DNA of 64,000 bases from Camellia lanceoleosa (taxonomy: Eukaryota; Streptophyta; Magnoliopsida; Ericales; Theaceae): contig CM045761.1 of assembly GCA_025200525.1 (NCBI GenBank), positions 59,917,438 to 59,981,437 of the forward strand, written 5' to 3'. The translations under genes were made by a program, and so were the position numbers. Each line of letters begins with the position of its first letter. Within the stretch, counting starts at the first letter, position 1. Shown in pieces: positions 23,216-36,400 of this stretch. Below the pieces are notes generated by a model, which made no database searches, had not been told where the DNA came from, and was given only the letters and a program-made list of their open reading frames with translations.

Positions 23216-23454
23216 GAGGCAACCATTTCCTATTACACCACTCTACAAACCTTGCTACTAGCGTACAGCCTACACTGTCAAAATTTTTCCTACACACTAA
23301 TTTATACAATTTTTTAATACACATTTTTTCATAAAAAATTAAAAATTTAACCCAAACATTCATCTTTTTTTCCTTAACCTTTTAATCTAAAAAGATAAAA
23401 AATACACTTATTTAGGACATCCTAAACAATCCGAAATAAAATGTGTGTCCGAGA

Positions 23455-23880
23455 GACGAGGTCAAAACATGAAAACAGACATCACATAAAAATCAACAAA
23501 AACACAACCACTCACGTCTTAATTAGAGGTTTGTTGAAGAAAAATTGAAGTTTGAAAGATCAAATAATTAATTGAGTGACTTTATGGTAAAGAAAGGCTA
23601 TTGTCATAGCAAGGGAGGTTATTCACCAGAACACGAGGTTGAAAATTATTTTGAATGTACGTCCCTTTGTGACTGGATTCAATCTCAATCTTCCATTATA
23701 TTTTCTGTCAATCATTTTCTGATTTGTTCTATGTTCCTAATAGTGTTGTTTAGAAGTGTGAAAGAATCGGTTGTAATATTATAATGCATTTCACTAATTA
23801 GAAGAAAGTCCGCATTGGTAGGTGTAGATATTTAGAAATTTAGAAATATTATAATGCATTCTCTGTCAAATGTTAATAAT
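23455..23880. repeat. Diverged second copy of the 20840-21730 segment
   Basis: Ordered matches include CACATAAAA-TCAACAAAA-CACAACCACTC, TTAATTAG-GGTTTGTT-AAGAA, TTGTCA-AGCAAGGGAGGTTATT, ACTAATTAGAAGAAAG and GTAGATGTAGATAT-type blocks. In the left copy these same blocks are interrupted by the MITE at 20921-21293, which is absent here. That implies a local duplication followed by a MITE insertion in one copy. Confidence 0.6.
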
Positions 23881-23884
23881 ATCA

Positions 23885-24184
23885 GGGATAAATTATATTT
23901 TTTACCTTTTAAGTCTCACTTAAATTTTATTCTAGTTCTTTACCTTTTAATTGTAAGTTCATAAATTTTAACTTGAGTATCAATTTAATCCTTTCGCCAC
24001 CTCATACCAAACTAGACTATGAGTGGAAGTTGGATGGTGAAAATGTAATTTTGTAAGGGTTATATTGAAACAATGGATAAAGTCTACAGAACTTTTTTTT
24101 TTTTTTTTTTAGTTTGAAAATGAGGGAGCAAAGTAAAATTTAAATGGAAGTTTAAAATTGAAGAGTGTATTTTACTTTAATATC
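23885..24184. mobile_element. MITE, relative of the 20921-21293 element
   Basis: It opens GGGATAAATTATATTTTTTACC and its right end reads GAGTGTATTTTACTTTAATATC. Between them are TAAGTCTCACTTAAATTTTA and its diverged complement. The arms are shorter and more diverged than in the first copy; limits are approximate. Confidence 0.5.
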
Positions 24185-24771
24185 AAATTGAGAGAAAGGC
24201 TATTTGCACACCTAAAAGAGTGCATATCATTTGCACCTCACAACAATACAAAAATTTGTAACTTCTGTTACAAAACGGTATAACTTTTCTTTCTACAAAA
24301 AGTATTAACATTGTGTTCATTAAAAATAAATATGAAAAAAAAAAAGAATATAACTTTTACTACAAAGTGGCATAATTTTGTCATTTATAACTTTAAGGTA
24401 CAAACTATAAATTTGTCATTTATAAATTTTATTACAAAGTAGCATAACATCATAAAAAATCATAAATTTTAACCCCCTCCCCAAAAAAAAAAAAAAAAAA
24501 AAACACACACACACACGCACAAAACAACACAAAACACAAAACTTTCTTATGAGGTGCCCTTTTATAAATTTGTTATTATGTAACAAAATATACACTACAA
24601 AAAATTACGACTTTCACCCAAAAAAAAAAAAAAAAATCTTTCTCAAGATCTGCTCATTTTTTCTGATAACGGTCCTGTTGGTTGATTGGTTGACCTGATG
24701 GACTTCACTTTTTGACCAGATGTCCCCTTGACAAGGGTTACTAATTTTTTCAACAATGAAATTTAAATCAA

Positions 24772-24777
24772 TATATA
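24772..24777 (+). promoter_or_regulatory. Possible TATA box for the LecRK gene
   Basis: TATATA lies 75 bases before the chosen start codon in an otherwise AT-rich region. The position is plausible for a short 5' leader; there is no other support. Confidence 0.4.
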
Positions 24778-24846
24778 GGATTGTCTTACAACAAAGAAAA
24801 ACTAACCCATCCATCTTCACAAGGAAGAAGCTTTCCTACTTTTCTA

Positions 24847-26881
24847 ATGCCTACCACTACATTATCAGTTTCTTTTCTGATACTTCTCCATCTATACTTG
24901 AAATTCATGGCTTTAGCTGAAGATGAAAACCAGTTCATCTACAATGGCTTCCATGGAGCCAATCTTCACCTTGATGGGGATGCACAAATCCATCGCAATG
25001 GTCTATTGCAACTAACCAACACTTCCGTCAGACAAAGCGGCCACGCTTTTTACCCACTTCCAATAAGATTCAATGCAACCTCATCCAGGTTACCCCAAGG
25101 CCTTTCGTTTTCCACAAATTTTATATTTGCCATGGTTTATGAGATAGAGAATTATAGTGGTCATGGAATTGCCTTTACCATCTCACCATCGACAAACTTC
25201 ACCAAAGCTTCACCAGCCCAATTTTTGGGACTCCTTAATTCTAACAACAACGGCAACACTTCAAACCATCTATTGGCAATTGAGCTTGATACTGTTAACA
25301 CCACAGAATTCAATGATATAAATGACAATCATGTTGGAATTGATGTTAACAGCTTAGAGTCTATTGTATCAGCACCCGCTTCATATTATTCGAATAGTGA
25401 AGGAAAAACGAAAGTTTGGAGCTCGCAAGTGGGGATCCAATGCAAGTTTGGATAGACTATGATGAAGTGGAGAATCTACTCAATGTAACACTTGCTCCTA
25501 TCCAAAGCCAGAAACCAAATCAACCTCTCTTGTCAACACACATCAATCTTTCTTCAATTCTTTTGGATTCTATGTATGTTGGTTTCTCTTCTGCTACTGG
25601 AATGTTTAGAGGTAACCACTATATTCTTGGGTGGAGCTTTAACAAAAGTGGGCAAGCACAAAACTTAGACCTTTCGAAGCTTCCTTCACTCCCCTCAAAA
25701 AGAAAACCAAGACAGATTCCACGTCTAGAAATTACAGTTTCAGTGATAACGGTATCCATTGTGTTGATTGTTGTAATATTGGGAACTGTATGTTTTATGT
25801 GGAGAAAAAAATATGAAGAAATACGTGAAGATTGGGAACAAGAATACGGCCCTCAAAGATTTTTCTACAAGGACCTCTACAAAGCTACCAAAGGTTTCAA
25901 TGATGAAGAGCTTCTTGGAAGAGGAGGTTTTGGAAAGGTTTATAAAGGAGTACTTCCCTCCTCCAAGGAACAAGTTGCAATCAAGAAAATCTCCCACGAT
26001 TCAAAACAAGGGGTGAAGGAGTTTGTGGCCGAAATTGCTAGCATGGGAAGGTTAAGGCATAGGAATTTGGTGCAGCTCCTTGGCTATTGCCGACGAAAGG
26101 GAGAGCTTATCTTGGTCTATGATTACATGCCCAACGGAAGCCTTGACAAGTTCCTATTTAGCAATGAAAAACCAACCCTGAATTGGGCTCAACGTTATCG
26201 AATCCTCAGAGGAGTAGCATCTGCCCTTCAATATCTGCATGAAGAATGGGAGCAAGTTGTTCTTCATAGAGACGTGAAGGCTAGCAATGTTTTACTGGAT
26301 GCTGAACTAAATGGACGGCTAGGAGATTTTGGGCTTGCTAGGTTGCATGATCATGGGGCAAATGTAGAAACTACTAATGTGGTTGGCACTGTTGGCTATC
26401 TTGCACCAGAGCTTACAAGAAGCGGAAAGGCAACTACAGGTTCCGATGTGTTTGCTTTTGGTGCATTCATGCTAGAAGTGGCTTGTGGAAGGAGACCCAT
26501 AGTGTTACAAGGATTGCCTGAAGAAATAATTTTTTGGTTGATTGGGTTTTTGAGAAGTGGAAACAAGGATCAATTCTTGAGACAAGTGATCCTAGATTGG
26601 GACGTGATTATTTGGAAGAGGAAATGTTGTTGGTTTTGAAGTTAGGTATGCTTTGCTCACAGTATAATGAAGCGGCAAGGCCTAGCATGAGGCAAGTGAT
26701 GCAATACCTGGACGGAAATGTCTTGTTGCCAGATATTCCTCTTCATACTACAGGTATGGGTGCATTTAGTGTGACTAATGAACCATCATCTGAATTTGTT
26801 GCATCATTTCCTTCATCTGTTTCGAAGTCTTCGGTTCAGTTGATGTCTATCACTGAGTCCATACTCAATTCCGGTCGTTGA
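24847..26881 (+). CDS. L-type lectin-domain receptor-like kinase (LecRK, clade IV-like), frame broken twice
   Basis: This is a single-exon receptor kinase of about 678 residues, normal for L-type LecRKs. Order: signal peptide (about 1-25), legume-lectin domain (about 26-265, with QFIYNGF and metal-site EFNDINDNHVGID), membrane helix (about 295-318, then WRKKYEE), kinase domain with P-loop GRGGFGKVYKG (about 358), VAIKK lysine, HRDVKASN, DFGLA and APE. All catalytic residues are present and it is an RD kinase. Such proteins sit in the plasma membrane and act in defence, hormone and stress signalling; the ligand here is unknown. The ATG at 24847 places the hydrophobic signal at the N-terminus; an in-frame ATG at 24781 would add 22 residues in front. 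Two -1 shifts break it: an A run at 25404-25408 and a T run at 26530-26535. Each is one base short of the family frame, so sequencing error or recent pseudogenisation are both possible. Confidence 0.88.
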
Positions 26882-28114
26882 ATTTGGAAATCATGGCTTG
26901 GAAATGCTAGAACATGGTTTGAATGTTTGACTAGTAAAAATCATGTTATTGTGTAAAAGAGAAGTATGTTCAATACTATTAATTATTAGCTCCTCACATG
27001 AAGAGAAAGGAAGATTGTAATATCTTTTTTTCTTGCACTAGTCATCCAAACTAGCGTAGTTATTACTTATATTTCTCTAGTTTCTTGTTTAGTTATTAAA
27101 CAATGCAAACCTCAACAATGAACCAAGGCACAATTGTCCTAGTTTCTCTAGTTTGTTGTTTAGTTATTACTTATATTTGGACCCATACTCATCATGTACT
27201 CAAAATATTTCGTGTATCCGTACCGAACAAGTACTCAGTAATCGTATGATAATATTTTTGGAGTACTCATACTTTATAGATTGTGCATCACGTTTCTGAC
27301 AACAATAACAATTGTTAGACTTTGAAACTTGTTATGAGACTTGAGTAGTCACACTTTATTGCTCAAAAAGATTGGTTTCATTTTTTTTTAATTATTATTA
27401 TTCTTTTGTATTTGAATTGTTTCAAATTCTTTCAAGTTGAACTTAGTTATCAAAGTCATTTCAAAACTTCCAAAGCAAAAGATATGCAATTTTGCAAATT
27501 CTTTTAGGATGTAAAATTTAGTGGAGTCGATTTACAACATTTAGATATCGTGAGATTAGCAGAAGTATGTATATCTTTCTTGGTTTATACTAAATCTTAC
27601 GTATTGAAGATGACAATAAAAAATGAAAAACTTTTCATGGTTTAAACTAAATTTAGAAAAACTTCTAAGTATTGAAGAAGACTCAAAAATGGAAAACTTG
27701 AAGTTGATCAATAGAACAAAATCAAATATGAGTTGAATGCTTTGAATTTTCTACTTTGGAAATAGCTGATTTTTTATGAACAATCCACTGTCAAAGAAAC
27801 TACTAAAGAAGATTATTGAAAAGAAAATGATATATAAGCTCACTTTGTAAACCTATTTTTTAGATTTAGACGTATAAATAATATGATTGGTTGATAATTA
27901 GAAAATATATAAGAGAAATGTTACCTTTAATATCCTAATTGATTGTCACATCATTGAGTTTAAAATTAAATCTAATTTTTTATCTTAAATATTAATACTC
28001 TTGTTGAAAATATTGCAGCAACAAAACTTAGTTTAATCTTACATTGGAGTCATATATATGGTAGAGAGGTATAGTGTCAATAGATTTATATTTATTATAA
28101 AAATAAAAATAAAA

Positions 28115-28495
28115 ATAAATCAAATTACGACTATAGTCCTTATAGTTTGGTTCCTATGTTATTTTGATTTTTATAATTTTGATTTACTCAATTTTATCCT
28201 TGAATTTATAATTTTATTTCAATTTAGTCCAATTTATTATAATTCTTAATATTTTTTTATAAAAAATACGTATATAAGCGGTATGTGTCATATTTTTCAT
28301 AGCAAAATTATAAATTTACTCAACTCAGTGAGTTAACCTCACCTAATTAAGTGATTATTTTCTATCAAAAACACTAACAACATTATTAATTGGATCAAAT
28401 TGATACAAAATTTAAAATTAAAAGTCAAAATTGAACAAATTAAAAGTGCATGGACTAAAATGACATAAAAGGTAAAATGCAAAGATCATCAGTTT
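28115..28495. mobile_element. MITE of the AT-rich 'GACTAAAAT' type
   Basis: The left arm has TAGTCCTTATAGTTTGGTTCC and TATTTTGATTTTTATAATTTTG. The right arm has complementary GTGCATGGACTAAAATGACA and GGTAAAATGCAAAGATC. The structure matches the MITEs at 20921 and 23885. Limits are approximate. Confidence 0.5.
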
Positions 28496-29761
28496 ATTTT
28501 TTCCTAAAAAAATCATTTAATAAACGTCTTAAATCAATCATTTTGATGTTGTTTGTTGCAATTTAAAGAAGATAATTATGAGTTATTTATTTATTTATTT
28601 ACTATATGAACAATATTAGATATTAAGAAAAATATTTCATAAAAATAATAAAAATTTATCCTTAAATTATTTATGTAAAATATTTTATAAAAAAAAAAGA
28701 TAGTGAAAGAATCGAGTGTCAGTCATAAAATTTTTAAGGCACGATGACCTACAAAATAGAATTTGATAATAGCCCAATTAGCCGACCGTTGATCAATGCC
28801 GGCCCAACCCTCAACAAGGCCTAAACGACAAACTCAATACGAGGCTTTTTTATTTTTAACTAAATTTTTTGCATTTATTTTTATGCAAATTTTATTTTTC
28901 TACTTTTAAAAATAATTTTTTTTGAGTTTATTCACAACATTTATTATAGAGACCTTTAGTCAGAATATTTTTTTTTTGTAGGGCAAGTGTACGAGAAAAC
29001 TTTTTCTAAACATCTACAGAAGATATATATGTATATATGAGAAATTCTAATGCACATTCTTAAAAGAGATGCATCATATGTATTTTTAATTATATTTTTT
29101 TTATTTAATTATGATTAATTTTTTTTATTATTTTAGTTATAACTAATGAGATTTTTAGTTATACATCATGTTGTGATTAGTTATGATATTTTATTTTTTT
29201 AATTATAACTTAGAAAGTATTAAATTATATCATTTTTTTTCTAGTTATGAAATGCATATGGTATATACTTTTCGAAAAATGTGTATCATAACGTTTTCCT
29301 ATGTATATATATATTTCAAAAACACTTACTATTGGAGTCTTTAATCAAAAATAATTATATTATGGTCCTTTGGATAAAGGGATTTCTTAAGAACATGTAG
29401 ACAGATATGTTTCAACATTTATAGTTAAGGATTTTTAACAATGATGTTTATTTTATATTTTTTTATTTCTTTTTATATGTCAAAAAAAGAACTTCAAAAG
29501 TTGTCGGAAAATAAAAGTGAACCAGATTTTTAGTGCGCTTCATATCATATTAAGGATTGATTTGGAATGTTTTAAAAAAGTGTATTTTTTGATTTATTGA
29601 TTTATATGAGTTGGGTTTGATGTGATGTGCTAGAGAGGTGATGTGATTTAAATAAGATAATGTGACTTAAATAGGATAGTGACTTTTTAACTTTTTATAT
29701 TATTTTAGTAGATGTCAAACTTGACTTAAAATTAAATTTATATTATATATTTTATTTTTTA

Positions 29762-29943
29762 ACTTAGGTCAAGTTTGGAAAGACTAAATAAGTGTATTTT
29801 TTAATTTTTCTTATATTATTTGTAAAAAAAATAGAGAGGAGATGTTGATTGATGTGATTCAAAAAAAATAAAAAGATGAAATAAGTGTACTTTTTTAATT
29901 TAGCCAAACTTGACCTTAGTTTTAAACCAAAAGATGCTTAAAT
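29762..29943. mobile_element. Small MITE with about 40-bp inverted repeats
   Basis: It opens ACTTAGGTCAAGTTTGG followed by ACTAAATAAGTGTATTTTTT. It closes with AAATAAGTGTACTTTTTTAA and CCAAACTTGACCTTAGT, the reverse complement. No coding capacity. The GTTTGG-type ends suggest the hAT superfamily; the target duplication is not certain. Confidence 0.6.
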
Positions 29944-30123
29944 AAATAAACAAATAATCAGAAGTCAATCCACTACAAAATCAAAATGATGGATTGAATC
30001 TTCCACTTCCAAACCAGGCTTACCGTCTTGAAAAAGTTTTACACACTTGAGGTGAGTCTTGCTAATAAGCATCTTTTGAGATATAAGAAGGAAAATATTA
30101 TAAGTTATAAAATTTTTATCAAA

Positions 30124-30330
30124 TAAGGCCTCGTTTGGGAACAGATTAATTTAGTAATTTTTTAATTATTTGGCTAAAATATGAACTAAAAAAAATTAGT
30201 ATGTTTATGCAAAAAGTAGAGAGAAAAGAAAATATTTGACTTTTTAATATAGATTGTTGACTTTTTTATTTTTTTAATAATTTTTTAACTTTTTGGCTTA
30301 AAAAAGCCTCTTGCCAAACGAAAGGATCTT
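30124..30330. mobile_element. Small hAT-like MITE
   Basis: AGGCCTCGTTTGGGAACAG at the left and GCCAAACGAAAGGATC at the right are imperfect inverted copies. The interior is AT-rich, with ATTTTTTAACTTTTTGGC-type self-complementarity. The ends resemble the many plant hAT MITEs that begin GGCCTCGTTTGG. Confidence 0.55.
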
Positions 30331-30645
30331 TTGGCAAGTTAGTTAAAAGTTTGTTTTTAGTTTTTAATTTATTTTTGGTCACATCACCTCTCACATTTTT
30401 TACTTACAAAAATTTTAAAAAAATTTGAAAAGTCAGTTTTTAACCAATTTTCCAAATCACCTCCAAATGTCTCACATGCGTGTGGATCCCACAATTTTTG
30501 TGAACCTCACACCCATGTGAGATATTTGCTCATTTATTTGGTAGAAAATTTGGTATCTCTAACCTTACCTATATAAAAATACATGACCTTTTTGTATTTA
30601 AATTTAAATTACTTTCCACTGAATTAAATACATTTTTTTTTTTGA

Positions 30646-30646
30646 A

Positions 30647-30700
<54 letters not shown>

Positions 30701-30701
30701 C
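30646..30701. repeat. (ATT)n microsatellite
   Basis: About 18 uninterrupted ATT units. Confidence 0.95.
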
Positions 30702-31261
30702 ATTTCACCTAAATTCTAATTCTAATACTAAACAATATTACAACATTACCTCTATATTTTGTGAATATCTGTAAAATGTGTAAATGGATAGCCTCTAATT
30801 TTATAAAATTTACTTTAGCAACTCTATTTAATAATATTTCACAATGTATAATGGGATAATCTCCTACTGTTTCAAATGTCAATTAGAGTAGCATCAATTT
30901 CATCAAATCAATTTTATTTATACATCAGGTACATATTACATTTTTTATTTTAAAAAATCAAGAGAAGTATGTATATGTTTTATTTACTAGGTTATGTTAA
31001 CTAACCAAATGATTTTAAGGAATGATCTAATGAATTATATGGTGAGATCTAATTACTAATTCTAAATTTAGAAAATAATAAATAAATTGACTAGTTAGAT
31101 TTATTTATATTTCTCATTAAATACTTCTTCCAGAACTCTTACATAAAAGAAAAATATTCAGTTAATAACATATCAAAATTAACTCAATTTTGTTATGCAA
31201 ATATTCGCCCCTTGGCAAAAAAATATATGTAGAATTTCAACACAAAAGTGATGAGTCCTAT

Positions 31262-31455
31262 TGTTTAGACTAATGGTCATGTTTGTTTGGCCTCTTAGAA
31301 TAAGGGATTGGATTAATAATCGGTCAAACCCATCAAAAGCATGTTTGGTTGAGCTAAAATGTTATAGGACTATTAGTCCAATTGGATTACCAATCCTCCC
31401 AAAGGGTGGGATTAATATACCCATAGCATAGTTGGGATTGGTAATCCAATCTCCT
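31262..31455. mobile_element. Possible MITE with GGATTGGATTA / TAATCCAATC ends
   Basis: GGGATTGGATTAATAATCGG near 31303 and GGGATTGGTAATCCAATC near 31433, with TGGATTACCAATCC in between, form several imperfect inverted pairs in under 200 bp. Ends and family are not resolved. Confidence 0.4.
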
Positions 31456-31686
31456 TCAATTAAAATAAGTTTTATTTTATTTTTTTTCAAATAATTTTTT
31501 TGTGAAATAAATATATAAAAAAAATTTATTACCGAAGATTAAGCGTATGATTTTATTTTATTTTTTTACTCAAAAAATATGAGTTTTTTTTATATGTGAT
31601 GAATTTTAAAATGATTTTAAAGTAAAATTTATATTTTTTAAGTGCCTGTAAATTAGTGTACTTAAAAAGTATTAAAAAATAATTAT

Positions 31687-33430
31687 TGTAATGCTCCAAA
31701 ATAAACACAATATCCCAACTCCAATATTAATAAATGACAACAATAAGAAGGTAATTATATTCCATTAAGTTCCAATTAAATTTATAAAAGAATAACATAT
31801 GTGGATATGCATTCAAAAGCCTATCCCTAAATCTATAGCATATGTTACACAATAGAATGAATTTCAAGCAAAAGAAGTGCCCTAAAGGCTTATAGTTTTC
31901 CAAAACAGTGCTTGGTTACAACAAAATGGATTTAAATCTAATACAATTAAAACTCTAGGCTTATACAAATAAATATAACAAGAATAAACATAATGAAACT
32001 CTTGCTTTCAAGTCCTTCCAAACTATTGTCTTGGTGAAGGTATATCATCAGCACCTTAAAATGGCTTTCTCACATAGCGTGAGCCAAAACTCAGTAGAAA
32101 TAATCCAACACAGTATATAAATCTTAACAAAGATATAAGGGTGAAATGCGCATGCTATGCTAGTGAAAAAACATTTTATATCTCTCTTAAACCATACAAT
32201 GACAAGTTTATATCACAGTTCATAAAACATTCTCTTTTTAATAGAAAACAGGGTGGTGAGCCATATCTCTGAAAATCTCCAAAATAAATATTACATTTCA
32301 CAGAAATTTCATCTGCGGAAAACCGTAAACCGACACCTATGTAAACGTAGGCTATACAAGCACTATTATTGCCATTTTACAGATATTCCGTCCGCGGGAT
32401 CGACACTCATGTATACATGTTGTTTTTGGGACTTTCACCTTGGACACACAAGCCAACTTATTTGATGTAACAATGATTCCTTTCTAGATTCACCCATTTT
32501 CTCAAAGCAATATACATTTTTCACGAAATAAATATACAACAATACTGAATATAAATGGATGAGAAATTGGTTTTCAATTCTCCTAATTTCTATGCGATTT
32601 CTACAACAATCATAGCTATCATCCACTAATAGCCCAAAACAAATATCTCTAAACAAATAAATAATTTCAATAAAGATAAATTTTTCAAATTTCAAGATGT
32701 GAGTGATAATACATATCTTACTCCACCATCCTCATCTATAACAACTCCATGTCACCATTTCAACATCAATTCCATTTATCAATACAAAATCAATATTTGA
32801 GATTTCTAGGGCAAAAACCCTCGTTCCTTTATAAAACCATTTCCCAATGTAGAAACCCTTCATTTCATCATGCCTCAACAATAAACGTCCATCCACAATC
32901 ATTTCCAATAAACCATTTGAACACCCCTCTTTTGTTTTCGAACCAAAACCAGAGATTGTTCAAAATCCATTTCTTTTACAAAGTGGTTTTATAAAAACAA
33001 ATATCTAAGTTAAAACTCATAAGGAAGTGCGGAGAATCCCTACCTCAACCTTAGAAGATGGAAGGGAAAAACTCGAAAAACTCAACGTCAACAAAACCAT
33101 GAGCCACTCGGATCAAAAGGAAGCCCTTGGGACGATCTACAATCTATTCCAAAGGACAAAGATGAGAAGGTACCTCCAAGCAAGTAGATCTGAAGATCTA
33201 GGTGAGAAAGGTTAAGTTTTAAGAGAAAATAGAGAAGTCACGGTTTAAAAGGAGACGAGAGGGAGAGATGAAGAAAAAGTGAGTGAGAAAAATGTGCTTC
33301 AAGTCTGTTTATAGTGGTGGAATAATAGCCCTAAAGTCAAAGAAAATAATAAATCAAACCCCCAAAAAGTAGGGCCCAAAATCGAACCAACAAAATCTAG
33401 AAACAACTCACAGGGGTCGACCTTCATGAT
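31687..33430 (-). repeat. Solo LTR, probably of a gypsy element, minus strand
   Basis: At 31687 TGTAATGCTCC begins, the reverse complement of a GGAGCATTACA LTR end, a form common in plant chromovirus LTRs. The interior has no retroelement coding sequence. It ends somewhere between 33430 and 33490, where sequence matching the adjoining Tat LTR begins. No matching second LTR or primer-binding site is visible. Family and left/right target duplication are unresolved. Confidence 0.45.
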
Positions 33431-33489
33431 AGTGGTATCTGCGGCTCGACTTTTTCGCGCCCCCTTTCGGAAGATTTGAAAAGAAATCT

Positions 33490-36400
33490 CTACAATTCGG
33501 ACTTCCGTGGTTTTGAATCTAATCTCACAAATGTAATGTGAAATTGATAAACACCAAAGATTCCAAATCCAACAAATCGTTTTGAAAAATTGATGTTGAA
33601 TCAAAAAGTGCCAAAATTTGACTATTTTGTCAGATACAGAGTCGCCACCTAAATATTTTATTTTTGAAAAAATTTAGGAAACCCTGACTCATGCCAAAGG
33701 CTACATGTTCGTTATCACCAAAGTTGCCTCGACTCGAGAACTTAGGTACGAGAGGGGAAGGTCATGAATTGAGCACCCTCGCTCGCCTGATCAAAGATCG
33801 GCCTCTACTAATCATGATATAATATTTTATAAACATTATATGCTCTTGTTGATTATTAAGCTAGCTTTACAATGTGATGCGCACAATCAAGTATATACTA
33901 GTTTGCTCAATTTGGAACAATTCAACTCATGTTTGTTTGCGAAAATGGTTTGAATTTGCTACATCAAGTGAGATTAAAGTTTGCGGATTTGCCACCAAAC
34001 ATAATGGGCTTAAAACATGATTTGACACACAACAAAGTGGGTTTAAAACATACATTCGTTGAATTGTTCAAATTCAAACAACAAGCCTTCATCCACAAGC
34101 GTTCAAGCAATTTAGCAAGTAAGCACATAGCCTCATAGCAAGTATGCTAATCATGGCAACATTCACACTCATGCAAGTATGCTAAAGCGTAAAAACTCAC
34201 CTAATACTCCAAGCTAGCAAGATATGAGTTAGTAAAAATATGCATGATTCTTAACTATACAAAATGCCTAATACAACACATGCAATATTGCAATTAATAG
34301 GCATGGCTACTAAGCATGGCATATGAATCGATTTGATAACATGCGGTTAAACATGTATTAAAAGAATTATTTAAAATTGCAATGTAGTTTCAATGATGCG
34401 CCAAGCCTCAGTGCATGCAAGACAAGATGAATGGATGCAAGCATGCGATATGCTAAGTTGAAATATGTCCCTAATCTGACCATCAAAAACAGGTAAATAA
34501 AAATGAGAAAGACGTGGGATTGGAAGACATACACACACGCACACACACTTATTATAACATTACGCCCTCGCGAAGGAGGGTCCGAATGAATAAAAGCTAA
34601 CTAACTAGCTAGCTAAACTAAGCTAATTAAGCTAACTAATTATTACAAATCGAATTAATTAACTATTCTAGTTAACTAATTGCAAAACGAAATCAAATAA
34701 CTACTTAAACTAACTAATTATTTACAACACTTAATTAGCTACAACTAATTAATTACAACACTTATTTGATCTATTGTTAATTAAACTAATTAGCTAATCT
34801 CGGGAAGTGAGGGAGGCCTATGCATGCTCAGTTTCCACCCGAAAAGCCATCGTTTTGTTGCTAGATACCTGTATTTGCGCATTGAACACCAACAACTCTG
34901 CCCACTTCCAGAACACCTCTAATCCACCATACCAACACACTGTGCAAATTCCACTGATGGCCGACAAGGGGCCAATCGGCTACCAATGGTTGCCGGTCGG
35001 CTACTGATGGTGGCTATCGGCCACTGATAGCCTGAACTTCCTTGCTGCATTAGAGAGCAAACAGAATAAAACAATGTATTTCTCAAGGGTTGTTTGCACA
35101 CTTTGCCTCTCCTTTGGTTCATAAACCATCAATCAAGAAAAGCATTGCATGATGGTTTGTGAAACCAATTGTGCAAGTTAAATAAATGCAAAATGAGACC
35201 AAAATGACTATCATCCTATCATGCATGATCAAGGGCAATGGAGACCTTGGAAAATGGCACATTTATCACTTTTGAGTATGAAATGTCCTATTTTCCTTGT
35301 GTTCAAACTAACGTCCGATTTGAACACATGTAATGCAACACAAAGAATGCTTATCTTGCCTCTTTTACTTGTCGATTTTGTTGGCACATTTTAGTTACCA
35401 AACCATTCATTAATCAATTAGTCCATTGGTAAGTGTCTTCTAAGGTGAAAGAAGTGTCAACCAAGGGATACTTTAAGGCATGAGAGAAGCTTCATGCCGT
35501 TGGTAATGAACTCTCAAAGAAGGATTAAACCATTAAGCATGAGCCTCCATCTCAAGCTTAAACAACCCTAAGGTTGAAACAATCCTCAAAGTGAATGAAA
35601 AAGTGAAGAAATGAAGGAGATTACAGAGATTGTATGTGCTGAAATTAGGTGAGAAAAAGCACTAAAACATGCAATCAACTCAAACCAATGATGATTAAAG
35701 CCTTCAAACACCAATCTAGTGAAAGGATTTACACTACAACTTTGCAATACAAGACTCAAAAGGCACTAAACAGCCAAAACAGTGGCAAAACAAATCAAAA
35801 CAGAGTTCTAAACATGCTGAACTTGAGCCACAAAAAACTAAATCATTAAGCTAATATATGGGGCTAACTAGGTATGCAAACAAGAGACAAGGAGGGGAGG
35901 CTAACCCCTCCAATTTTTGACTTGAAAATGAGTTTTTTGCCGCTGAAAAGCCTCTGAAATTCAGTGGTTAAAAGGTCTTAAAAAGTTGGTTTGAAAGTGA
36001 TGAACAAAGGCATAAAAACTTTATAAGCAAAAAAGCAAGAAGGGTGAACCACCCCTTAACTGAAAATGGCCTCAAACCAACACTTTGAAGCCATAAAAAT
36101 AGAGCTTTTTACAGTTCAAAATCAGCCTCAAAACAATTGAAAAAGATGGCAAAGCAAGGGTACAAAGCAAGTATAAAGAGAGAGTGTTATACCTCTTGAA
36201 GAGAAAACACAATTTGGCCAACAACTTCAAGTCACACACACCTTCTAGAGCTCAAAAGGGGTCTTAAGCTACCTCAGCCCAAAGACTAGCAACTTCTATC
36301 AAGGGTGTATAGGCAAAAGTGTAGGATTTGTGAGCAAATGTATATAAAATTGCGAGAGAGAGAGAGAGAGAGAGAAGTCTAAAGAAAGAGAGAATTTGGT

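Larger units (their letters stand above)
20631..24771. other. Intergenic DNA upstream of the LecRK gene
   Basis: This 4-kb AT-rich stretch holds the MITEs, the foldback element and the duplicated segments listed separately. Open frames here are short and lack recognisable motifs. 23572-23784 (70 codons) lies in one of the duplicated segments and could be a relic, but its product is unrecognised. Confidence 0.5.
26882..31686. other. Intergenic AT-rich DNA downstream of LecRK
   Basis: No gene is recognised in 4.8 kb. It contains several MITE-like units listed separately and a short direct repeat ('tctagttt-ttgtttagttattacttat' type) near 27060-27180. Poly-A signals for LecRK would lie within the first 200 bases but no single one stands out. 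Confidence 0.5.
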
